A DNA stretch of 64,000 bases. It comes from Paenibacillus durus. Lineage in GTDB: Bacteria > Bacillota > Bacilli > Paenibacillales > Paenibacillaceae. The stretch spans positions 3,162,001 to 3,226,000 of the forward strand of contig NZ_CP009288.1 of the NCBI RefSeq assembly GCF_000756615.1. Reading direction: 5' to 3'. Below the pieces are notes generated by a model. The model was not told the origin of the DNA. It was given only the letters and a program-made list of their open reading frames with translations, and did not search any database. Below are positions 55,301-62,747 of this stretch, piece after piece (position 1 is the stretch's first letter; each line of letters begins with the position of its first letter). The position numbers and the translations under genes are program-made.

Positions 55301-57318
55301 TGACCTATGGAGAAGAGCGGCTGGATACGATGAGCGAAGAGACGCTGCAAGCTTCTGTTGCTCCCAAAATAGCAGGAAGCGTCTCGCTCTATCATGCGCT
55401 GAAGAATGAAGAACCTGATTTTGTTGTCTTTTTCTCTTCGGGTCAGTCCTTTACCGGAAATCCAGGCAGAGGCCATTATGGGGCTGGATGCAACTTCGAG
55501 GATGCTTTTGCCGCCAGTTGGAATCGTGAAGTCCGTTATGACGTCAAGGTCATTAACTGGGGCTTTTGGCGGAACAACGATACGCAGCTTAGTGAAGAAA
55601 TCCATCAAACGTTTTCCCAGCTTGGGATTTACCCCATTTACCCTGAAGAGGGGCTGCAAGCGGTTAAACAGCTGATTAGCAGCGGGGCCGAGCAGATTTT
55701 GGCTTTTAAAGTGAAGCCGTTTGTACTTGATTTAATGAACGTCGATCCGCATCAGCGGATAGATTATGCCAGCAGATCAGCGGCATTGGACTTTGGCAGG
55801 ATTAAGGAACTGGCGGCCGGCATTATGCCGCCGCAGGATCATATTGAAGATGCCGAAGCGGCAATGGCGGCACTCAATGAATATTTGCTGTTGTCTGCCT
55901 TCCAGCGCATGGGCGTGTTTACCCGCAGTGGAGAGTATTTTTCCAAGTCCCGTTTATGCGGACAGTTAGGAGTTACCCTGGGATATTCCCGTCTGCTCAG
56001 CGCCTTGCTGAACATTCTCAAACGGGGCGGTTATCTGGAAATCTCGGAGGATGTTATCCGCTGCACCGATCGAATATCTGATCCTAAGACAATCCGGGAA
56101 TTAGCGCAGCTTGAAGCCAAAAAAGACTATCTGACTTTTGTCTATCCCGAAGTAAAAGCGCTGGTTGAGCTGGCCTCAGTATGCCTGATCAATGCTCCGG
56201 CTCTGCTGCGAGGGAAAATCAGCGCCGCCGAGTTCATGTTTCCGAATTCGTCCATGGAGTTGGTCGAGGGAGTCTATAAGGGGAACGCGGCGGCTGATTA
56301 TTTTAACGAGCTGATGGTTCTTGCGGTCACGGAATATGTAGAATCTACTCTGCCGCAGCTAAGCAAGGGCGAGAAACTAAAGATTATCGAGGTTGGAGCT
56401 GGAACCGGGGGAACAAGCCAGCTTGTGTTGAAAGCTCTCGCGAAATACGGCGACCGGATCAGTTACCTCTATACCGATGTCTCCGGAGCTTTTATTCAGC
56501 ACGGCAAAACTGTGTTTGGCCCAAGCTATGACTTTATGGATTTCAAAATATTGGATGTTGAAAAAGATGTACAGCAGCAAGGCTTTCCGCAAGGAGAATA
56601 TCATTTGGCCATCGCTGCCAATATCCTGCATGCCACTGTTAATATGAGAGACACGCTCGAAAACGTGCGGACCTTGTTAAAAGAAAGCGGCAGCTTGATT
56701 CTGAATGAAGCGACACAAGTGAATGATTTTCTGACGGTAACCTTCGGTATGCTGGAGGGCTGGTGGCTGTATGAGGATGAGGCGGACCGGCTGGAGGATT
56801 CTCCGCTGCTGAGCGAAGAGCTCTGGGTTAAGACGCTTACCTCTGCCGGGTATAGTGCGCCAACGGCTCTGGTTGAGACCGGCGGCAGCAAACGGGGCTT
56901 ATTCCAGAATATTATACTCGCTCGCAGAGCCGGTGGACATGAAAGTCACAGAACGGTTAGTACTCCTGGCATAATTAGCAATCGCAGCACCAGCATACCT
57001 AGCAGTCGCGTCAGTCACAGCAGCGCCCCTGCCTTGGCTCCCGATGAACCGGATAAGGGTATCGGTCTCAACGCGCTTCAGCAAGCCGTCAAGGAATTGA
57101 TTGCCGGAGTCATACAAATTCCGCTGGATAGGCTTGATCCTGAGCTTCCGCTGATGGATTACGGCGTTGATTCTATTTTTGCTGTCAAAATTGTGGATCT
57201 GATCAACGAACAAATGGGGCTGAACTTGAAATCAACGGTCTTATTCGACCATCCAACGCTCAAGAAGCTGGCAGGCTACATTTTCCTGGAAAAAGAGAGG
57301 GATATTCAACATGTATGA
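52306..57318 (+). CDS. PKS-7: KS-KR-MT-ACP trans-AT polyketide synthase (single complete module)
   Basis: 1670 residues. ATG 52306 has GGGAG 8 bases upstream and follows PKS-6 by 55 bases, the widest gap in the window. The N-terminus is a Lys-rich helix (KRKLLKQLLLEREL), a docking segment suited to the acidic tail of PKS-6. Domains: KS (36-470; Cys206, His341, His381, with KSSIGH where the others have KSNIGH or KTNIGH); flanking subdomain ending LPTYPFFRERYW; KR (910-1150; glycine motif IGGFGAIG, Tyr1058 in GHYGAGC); a full-length C-methyltransferase (1170-1545, GAGTGGTS near 1362-1370, ANILHAT); and ACP (Ser1623). Predicted product is an alpha-methyl, beta-hydroxy unit. The residue diagnostic of B-type KRs (Asp in the LxD region) is Glu here, so stereochemistry may differ from the other KRs. 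The stop overlaps PKS-8 by 8 bases (ATGTATGA). Confidence 0.97.
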   Translation: MESSLKEHGQGSKSERDKKRKLLKQLLLERELYETDIAVIGVNGRYPDSPNLEEFWNHLQAGENCIREVPKERWDWKEHYDSSRKDKQKSYTKWAGFIEDIDKFDPLFFSISPFEAAGMDPNERLFLETVWATLEDAGYTGEKFAKANHKVGVFVGNNNSSYEWLSGAASARGIFTQAHSAYWSIANRVSYFFNFQGPSLALDTACSSSLTAIHLACESLRRKECKLAIAGGVNLILHPVHIARLCYWNMVTADDKCKSFGEGADGFVDGEGVGAVLLKPLADAVKDGDRIYGVIKGSAINSGGRTNGYTVPNPNAQAEVILDVLNKTGIDPRTISYIETHGTGTSMGDPIEIAGLSKAFNQYTRDKQFCPIGSVKSSIGHLESAAGIASFTKVLLQLKHKQLVPSIHCGTYNPEIDFAETPFYVQRESTAWEQPYLDGPDGRKSYPRRAGISSFGAGGTNAHLIVEEYVAGVPARSGGKGHKGPFIFVLSAKTADRLQQQAGNLLKYLRNNSPHSAEELEDIAYTLQTGREVFSERLAVVASNVQELMEALAAFHDSSALTGATYNGSVKTQSAPGSLGNGSAGKAFMEAAIKEQEWEQLARLWTMGADLDWHALYTHRAPAIVSLPTYPFFRERYWIEEGHAAKAPAAVTGAGEAEQSLQYYAPKWVLSPLSSAASAPVAGEKRPASVLLVYPDNHGGLARVITDFHQDCEVRSLVLGTVNRQLNLHSWEIDIYSADGLTRCMERFPAVDTVYFMGGIQPVPYALDDFEQLERLHKQGVLSLFRLVKALSKHPENLAQEIRLKVVTSNLHDVLPGELNQRPFTGGITGLVRTMSKEYPQIKISNVDISMPSHDSQWSEDDLALIVSELMEEPVVRDGEDVAVRSGERYVRRLFPAVLPETLAEPYAKDGVYVIIGGFGAIGYEMALHLAGTVNARLAIIGRSELDAGKQQQISALKERGGAVIYVQADISQADSLAQAFAGIKQRWGRIQGVFHSAMTYGEERLDTMSEETLQASVAPKIAGSVSLYHALKNEEPDFVVFFSSGQSFTGNPGRGHYGAGCNFEDAFAASWNREVRYDVKVINWGFWRNNDTQLSEEIHQTFSQLGIYPIYPEEGLQAVKQLISSGAEQILAFKVKPFVLDLMNVDPHQRIDYASRSAALDFGRIKELAAGIMPPQDHIEDAEAAMAALNEYLLLSAFQRMGVFTRSGEYFSKSRLCGQLGVTLGYSRLLSALLNILKRGGYLEISEDVIRCTDRISDPKTIRELAQLEAKKDYLTFVYPEVKALVELASVCLINAPALLRGKISAAEFMFPNSSMELVEGVYKGNAAADYFNELMVLAVTEYVESTLPQLSKGEKLKIIEVGAGTGGTSQLVLKALAKYGDRISYLYTDVSGAFIQHGKTVFGPSYDFMDFKILDVEKDVQQQGFPQGEYHLAIAANILHATVNMRDTLENVRTLLKESGSLILNEATQVNDFLTVTFGMLEGWWLYEDEADRLEDSPLLSEELWVKTLTSAGYSAPTALVETGGSKRGLFQNIILARRAGGHESHRTVSTPGIISNRSTSIPSSRVSHSSAPALAPDEPDKGIGLNALQQAVKELIAGVIQIPLDRLDPELPLMDYGVDSIFAVKIVDLINEQMGLNLKSTVLFDHPTLKKLAGYIFLEKERDIQHV
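55800..56935 (+). other. C-methyltransferase domain of PKS-7
   Basis: Full-length cMT with GAGTGGTS (near 56389), YTDVS and AANILHAT. Predicted to methylate the alpha carbon in this module. Confidence 0.9.
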
Positions 57319-60300
57319 TGAAGAATCCGAGAAAATCCGTGAACTGATCCGCAGCAAGAAAATCTCTGATGAGGAAGGCTTTAGACTGTATCAGGAACTG
57401 ATAGGCCGAACGAAATCAACGGCGGCGTCAGGCCATTCGAAGTCACAAGCGGCAGAAAAATGCAAGCACAGTAAGCAGGATATCGCGATTGTCGGCTTAT
57501 CGGGTGTCTTCCCGGACTCCAGTGATGCAGAGCAATTATGGGAAAAGCTGGTGAACGGCAAGTCTGCCATCACCGAAATTCCCTCCTCCAGATGGAAGCT
57601 GGAGCAGTTCTATCATCCCGATCCTTCAACCGTTAATCGGAGTTACTGCAAAGAAGGGGGATTCATGCCGGATGTTGATAAGTTCGATCCCTTTTTCTTT
57701 AACATTACGCCGAAGCATGCTGAAATCATGGACCCGCGGCAGAGAATCTTTTTGCAGGAGGCTTATCGCGCGTTGGAGGATGCGGGATATTCAAGCCAAG
57801 AGCTGGAAGGCCAGCGGTGCGGGGTGTTCGTGGGCTGTGAAGGAAGCAGCGATTATTTTACGGGCATCAATCCTGAGGGGGTTGAGCTGAGCTCGCATTA
57901 TTTTTTGGGCGACTCCAACTCGGTGCTGGCTTCCCGCATCTCTTATTACCTGGACCTGAAAGGGCCAAGCATCACGATTGACACCGCCTGTTCTTCCTCT
58001 CTGGTGGCGATTCATTTGGCCTGTGAGAGTATCCGCAGCGGTGACTGCAGCATGGCGATATCAGGCGGGGTCACGTTGATGACTAAACCGCTCGGTTATC
58101 TGCTGCTGAGCCGTATGGGCATGCTGTCGCCGGGCGGGACCTGCAAAGTGTTCGATAACTCGGCGGACGGATTTGTTCCCGGGGAAGCGGCGAGTGCCGT
58201 CGTACTTAAGCTGCTTAGCGATGCGATTGCCGATGGGGATTACATTTATGGCGTCATCAAGGGCTCAGGCATTAATCAGGATGGAAAAACGAACGGCATC
58301 ACAGCTCCGAGCGCGATATCCCAGACCGCTTTGGAGACGGAGGTCTACGAGAAGGCCGGCATTCATCCGGAAAGCATCAGTTATGTGGAGGCGCATGGGA
58401 CAGGCACGAAGCTGGGCGATCCCATTGAATTCGGCGCCTTAACGGATGCGTTCAGAAAGTTTACCGGCAAGCGGCAATTCTGCCCGGTCGGTTCCATCAA
58501 GAGCAATGTAGGACATACCGGAGCGGCTTCAGGCGTGACCGGATTGATTAAAGTTCTGCTGGCGCTCAAATATGATACGATTCCTGCATCTTTGTACTAC
58601 TCGGTGCCTAATGAACATATTTCCTTTGAGGACAGTCCGTTCTATGTCGTTACCGAGCCATTGCCTTGGAGCCGAGGCGTTAACGGAACGCCGCGCAGAG
58701 CAGCAATAAGCTCCTTCGGACACAGCGGAACGAATTGCCATATGGTCATCGAAGAGGGGCCGGCACGCGAGCCGGGTTCCGCATCCTGTGCATTAAGTTA
58801 TCTGATTCCCTTGTCCGCCAAGACGGAGGACGGGGTACTGCGTGTCATGCAGGATTTGTTGACCCGTCTGGAATCCGGCAGGTTCCAGCATACCCTTGAG
58901 GAAATTGCCGGAACGCTTCAAACCGGAAGAAGTCATTTTGCAAGACGCGCGGTATTCCTTGCCGCAGACATTGCGGAACTGAAGCAGCAATTACAGCGAA
59001 GGATTCAAGAATGGGATCAACGTGCGGTACCGGTCACCAACAAATCTTCGCATGGGAGCGAGGCGGCACAATTATCCCATGCATTGGAGGATATTTGGTT
59101 GGGACTGCACGAATCGCGGCAATCAGACAGCTTCGCTTATAAGCAGAACCTTCAATGGCTTGGTGAATGTTATCTGGATGGCGCTGACATTGAGTGGGAG
59201 CGGCTGTATGGAGGGCGCGTACCGGGTTCTGTTCCTCTTCCGGCCTATCCGTTTGCCAAAGAGCGCTACTGGATGACGGAGGCAAACTATAAAGACCCTG
59301 TTCCTGAGCCAACACCAGCCTATACTTTTCTGGAGAAGCGCTGGAAGGAAGCCGCGTTTGACGCCAAGGCAGCGGGAAGCGGGCAACGGGATCAGATGAA
59401 TGGAACCGTACTCATATTTACGAACAAAGAGTCGGAAGCGGCGGCTGCAGATTTGCAGCAGCATTTAACTAACGTAAGCACCATAATTATCCGCGATCTG
59501 GGGGCAAATATTCCTTATGCAAGTGCCGGAATTTCCACGGCTGCAAGCGGCAGCGGCGCTTTTGATTTCAATGTTTTTAGCGAAGGGGCTGACGCTGCGG
59601 AAAATCTTGCGGCAGATGCGGAACAGGCAGCGGCAATAACCGCGGTTATCGATCTGTCCGATTGGGGTTCCGGGGCAAATGGAGCGGGAGTCATGGGCCG
59701 GATCGGCCTGCTTCAGAAGATTATTAAAGGTTCATATCCTGCTCCGGGAGAACGCCGGACTACGCTGCGGCTGTTCCATATTACGCAGGGCTTGCAGACG
59801 TTCGCTAACGACAAGCCAGCTTTGGGAGGGGCGCAAATGGCGGGCTGGATACGAATGCTGGGAGCAGAATACAGCCATGTGCAGGCCAAAACCATCGATT
59901 TGGAGGCGGGAAGTCTCAATCCCGCAGCTTTAGGCGGAATCTTGAGCCGCGAATGGCTCATCTCCGATGTTCACAGCGAGCTGTGCTACCGGGGGCAGCA
60001 GCGGTACGCGCCCTATTTGCAGGCGCAGAAGAAGCCGCTGGAACATGGAAGCCGCTGGATCGGGAATAGGGCTAAAACCGTCGTTATTACCGGGGGAACG
60101 CGGGGGCTGGGGGCGCAGCTTGCCGCATATCTCGTTAAGCAGGGCGTGCGCAAGCTTGTGCTGATGGGCGCCAATCCCCTGCCGCAAAGGTCAGAGTGGG
60201 ACAGTCTTGCCGCTGATTCCGGAGATACGGGGGAGAAGATCCGCAGTATCCGGGAGCTTGAACGCAGCGGAGCCGAGGTAGAGCTGTATACCGGACCGCT

Positions 60301-62719
60301 GACGGAGGAAGCTTCGTTGAAGCGGTTTTTTGCCGGAATCCGGCAGCGGTGGGGAGCCATCGGCGGAGTGATTCACTGCGCGGGCAGAAGCAATCACCGC
60401 AACCCGGCATTTATCCATAAGACGGCGGACGATATATCCGATGTATTGGCTCCGAAAGTAGCGGGGCTGCAAGTGCTGGACCGGATTTTTGCAGAAGATG
60501 AACTGGACTATTTCATCTTGTTCTCGTCGATCTCAGGAATCGTGCCTTCTCTAGGAGCAGGCGTCAGTGATTACGCGGCAGCCAATGCGTATATGGACTA
60601 TTTTGCAGCCTGCCGGAGCGGGCAAGGGGACCGTAAATACCGGGCAATTTCATGGACGCATTGGCGCGGAGCAGGCATGGAGGGTCTGGAAAGTCCGGCC
60701 TACCAACGGCTTGGACTGCGCACACACACAGTAGAGGAAGGCCTGAAGCTGCTGGATAGCGTGATGGAAAGCGGCGCAGCAACGAGCCTGCCCTGTGCAG
60801 CAGAATCCGCGGCATTCGATCCGGCGGAATGGTTGAAGATTACACAGTCACAAGGGAACAAGCAGCCTGAGCAGACGGTCTCTTATGCCAGCAGAGAGGC
60901 GGAGCAGCGAATTCAAGGACAGCAAACTCAAGAGTTGCGAGCTCAACAGCAGCAAGAGGCCGCCGAAGAACCCGGGAAGATGCTGTCCCAGCTAAAGGAT
61001 CTATTTTCACGGGAATTAAAAATCCCGCTGGACAGGCTGGAGGCGCATATCCCGTTTGGTGATTATGGCGTCGATTCGATTTTGCTGGCAGAGCTGGTCA
61101 AACAGGTTGAAGAGATGATTGGACAAAGCCTGGAGCCGACCGTTGTGCTGGAGCATCCGACACTGGACAAGCTTGCGGGCCATCTTGAGACGTTTGCCGT
61201 GCCTAAGGTGACTGAACGGAAACCGGAATTGAACATACCGGTCGTCAAGACACAGGAGAATACCTATTCCGCCGAGGCCCCCGTCAATCAACCTAAGGCA
61301 AATTCAAGCCAGAAGATTGCTGTGGTTGGTATGGCTTGTCATTTTCCCGGTGCACCGGACAAGAATGTTTTCTGGGATCTGCTCGCGAAAGGCCAAAGCG
61401 GGATCACTGAGGTACCGGCAGGACGCTGGGATGTGGACAAATATTATTCGCCGCAAGCGGGCCCCGGCCGCAGCATGAGCAAATGGGGCGGATTCATTGA
61501 GGATATCGAGCAATTTGATCCGGATTATTTCCATATCAGCGAGGAGGACGCGCCTTACATTGACCCGCTCATGCGCCAATTTATGGAAGTAAGCGTAGAG
61601 ACGCTGAGGGATGCGGGATATGAAACCAAGGAACTCTGGAACAAGAAAGTCGGCGTCTTTGTCGGTGCGCGTGCCGGCGCATTTTCGCCTAAACTGACTA
61701 AAGTAACTAAAAAAAGCATTATCGGCATCGGGCAAAACTTTATCGCGGCGCATATCTCGCATTTATTTAACTTTAAAGGACCCAATCTCGTAATTGACAG
61801 CGCCTGTTCCTCTGCACTGGTTAGCCTGCATTTGGCTTGCCAAAGCTTGCTGCTGAATGAATGCGAAGCGGCGCTTGCCGGAGGCGTAGATATTCTGCTG
61901 GACGAGAAGCCTTACCTGATCTTAAGTGAGGGAGGTGCATTATCTCCGGACGGGCAGTGTCATACATTCGACGAGAGCGCAAACGGATTTGTGCCTGGCG
62001 AGGGCTGCGGTGCGGTTCTGCTGAAACGGCTGGAGAAGGCGATTGAGGATGGAGATCAAATCTATGCGGTTATCGAAGGCTCCGCAGTGAATAATGACGG
62101 CCGTACGATGGGCATTACAACACCCAATGCGGAGGCGCAGGAGGAGGTTATCCGCGAGGCTGTGCAAAAAAGCGGAGTCGATCCCTCAACAATCAGCTAC
62201 ATCGAAGCACATGGAACGGGCACAATGATTGGCGATCCGATCGAGCTGCGGGCCTTGACCAATGTATTCAAATCGTATACGGAGGAACGGCAGTTCTGCG
62301 CCGTGGGCAGTGTGAAATCGAATGTCGGACATTTGCTCTGCGCAGCGGGAATAGCCAGCTTCATCAAGGTTGTCCTGTCCTTGAACAATGGTCAGCTTCC
62401 TCCAACGCTGAATTGCCGAACGCCGAATCCGCGCTTTAAATTTCAGGAATCTCCATTTTATCCGAACACCTCGCTCAAGGAATGGGAGCCTCGGCAGGGT
62501 ATCCGCAGAGCAGGGATAAGCTCGTTCGGCTTCGGAGGCACCAATGCCCACCTGATTGTGGGCGGATATGATGTGAATTCGGCAGAACGATATAACAATG
62601 CAAGAACCCCTCTCCCTAAGCCGGAATTTAACCGGAGATGGTTCTGGCCTGAATCACAGCCGGGTGCTCACTCCAGGCCCAAGAAACTATTAACCTTGGA
62701 AAAGATCGGTTCAAAATAA
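57311..62719 (+). CDS. PKS-8: KS-KR-ACP-KS trans-AT polyketide synthase, first part of a split dehydrating bimodule
   Basis: 1802 residues. ATG 57311 with AGAGAGGG 9 bases upstream. Domains: docking (IRELIRSKKIS); KS1 (57-485; Cys227, NQDGKTNGIT type); flanking subdomain ending LPAYPFAKERYW; KR (922-1160; TGGTRGLG, Tyr1088; no Asp in the LxD region, so probably A-type); ACP (Ser1256); KS2 (1334-1755; Cys1499 in DSACSSAL, His1634 in HGTGT). KS2 belongs to a distinct KS class (DPLMRQF in place of DPQQR or DPQER, FIAAHISHLF, a KS tail LPKPEFNRRWFW) and has almost no flanking subdomain before the stop. The next protein begins directly with DH-ACP. This KS-KR-ACP-KS | DH-ACP order is the known split dehydrating bimodule of trans-AT PKSs. 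His1634 is present, so KS2 is not obviously a non-elongating KS. Confidence 0.97.
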   Translation: MYDEESEKIRELIRSKKISDEEGFRLYQELIGRTKSTAASGHSKSQAAEKCKHSKQDIAIVGLSGVFPDSSDAEQLWEKLVNGKSAITEIPSSRWKLEQFYHPDPSTVNRSYCKEGGFMPDVDKFDPFFFNITPKHAEIMDPRQRIFLQEAYRALEDAGYSSQELEGQRCGVFVGCEGSSDYFTGINPEGVELSSHYFLGDSNSVLASRISYYLDLKGPSITIDTACSSSLVAIHLACESIRSGDCSMAISGGVTLMTKPLGYLLLSRMGMLSPGGTCKVFDNSADGFVPGEAASAVVLKLLSDAIADGDYIYGVIKGSGINQDGKTNGITAPSAISQTALETEVYEKAGIHPESISYVEAHGTGTKLGDPIEFGALTDAFRKFTGKRQFCPVGSIKSNVGHTGAASGVTGLIKVLLALKYDTIPASLYYSVPNEHISFEDSPFYVVTEPLPWSRGVNGTPRRAAISSFGHSGTNCHMVIEEGPAREPGSASCALSYLIPLSAKTEDGVLRVMQDLLTRLESGRFQHTLEEIAGTLQTGRSHFARRAVFLAADIAELKQQLQRRIQEWDQRAVPVTNKSSHGSEAAQLSHALEDIWLGLHESRQSDSFAYKQNLQWLGECYLDGADIEWERLYGGRVPGSVPLPAYPFAKERYWMTEANYKDPVPEPTPAYTFLEKRWKEAAFDAKAAGSGQRDQMNGTVLIFTNKESEAAAADLQQHLTNVSTIIIRDLGANIPYASAGISTAASGSGAFDFNVFSEGADAAENLAADAEQAAAITAVIDLSDWGSGANGAGVMGRIGLLQKIIKGSYPAPGERRTTLRLFHITQGLQTFANDKPALGGAQMAGWIRMLGAEYSHVQAKTIDLEAGSLNPAALGGILSREWLISDVHSELCYRGQQRYAPYLQAQKKPLEHGSRWIGNRAKTVVITGGTRGLGAQLAAYLVKQGVRKLVLMGANPLPQRSEWDSLAADSGDTGEKIRSIRELERSGAEVELYTGPLTEEASLKRFFAGIRQRWGAIGGVIHCAGRSNHRNPAFIHKTADDISDVLAPKVAGLQVLDRIFAEDELDYFILFSSISGIVPSLGAGVSDYAAANAYMDYFAACRSGQGDRKYRAISWTHWRGAGMEGLESPAYQRLGLRTHTVEEGLKLLDSVMESGAATSLPCAAESAAFDPAEWLKITQSQGNKQPEQTVSYASREAEQRIQGQQTQELRAQQQQEAAEEPGKMLSQLKDLFSRELKIPLDRLEAHIPFGDYGVDSILLAELVKQVEEMIGQSLEPTVVLEHPTLDKLAGHLETFAVPKVTERKPELNIPVVKTQENTYSAEAPVNQPKANSSQKIAVVGMACHFPGAPDKNVFWDLLAKGQSGITEVPAGRWDVDKYYSPQAGPGRSMSKWGGFIEDIEQFDPDYFHISEEDAPYIDPLMRQFMEVSVETLRDAGYETKELWNKKVGVFVGARAGAFSPKLTKVTKKSIIGIGQNFIAAHISHLFNFKGPNLVIDSACSSALVSLHLACQSLLLNECEAALAGGVDILLDEKPYLILSEGGALSPDGQCHTFDESANGFVPGEGCGAVLLKRLEKAIEDGDQIYAVIEGSAVNNDGRTMGITTPNAEAQEEVIREAVQKSGVDPSTISYIEAHGTGTMIGDPIELRALTNVFKSYTEERQFCAVGSVKSNVGHLLCAAGIASFIKVVLSLNNGQLPPTLNCRTPNPRFKFQESPFYPNTSLKEWEPRQGIRRAGISSFGFGGTNAHLIVGGYDVNSAERYNNARTPLPKPEFNRRWFWPESQPGAHSRPKKLLTLEKIGSK
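61312..62719 (+). other. Bimodule-type KS at the C-terminus of PKS-8
   Basis: KS2 with Cys1499 and His1634, class-specific segments DPLMRQFMEVS, GQNFIAAHISHLF and ILLDEKPY, and a short tail with PEFNRRWFW in place of a full flanking subdomain. The DH-ACP part of this module is on PKS-9. Confidence 0.85.
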
Positions 62720-62733
62720 TGAACTATATGTGC

Positions 62734-62740
62734 GAGGGGG
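62734..62740 (+). promoter_or_regulatory. Ribosome binding site of PKS-9
   Basis: GAGGGGG 7 bases before ATG 62748; decides this start, since the protein then begins directly with the DH fold. Confidence 0.75.
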
Positions 62741-62747
62741 ATACGCC

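Noticed and set aside
54655..55659. Long open frame on the - strand (334 codons)
   Set aside because: It lies entirely inside PKS-7 KR coding sequence, opposite to the operon, has no plausible ribosome site or family motif, and is composition-driven.
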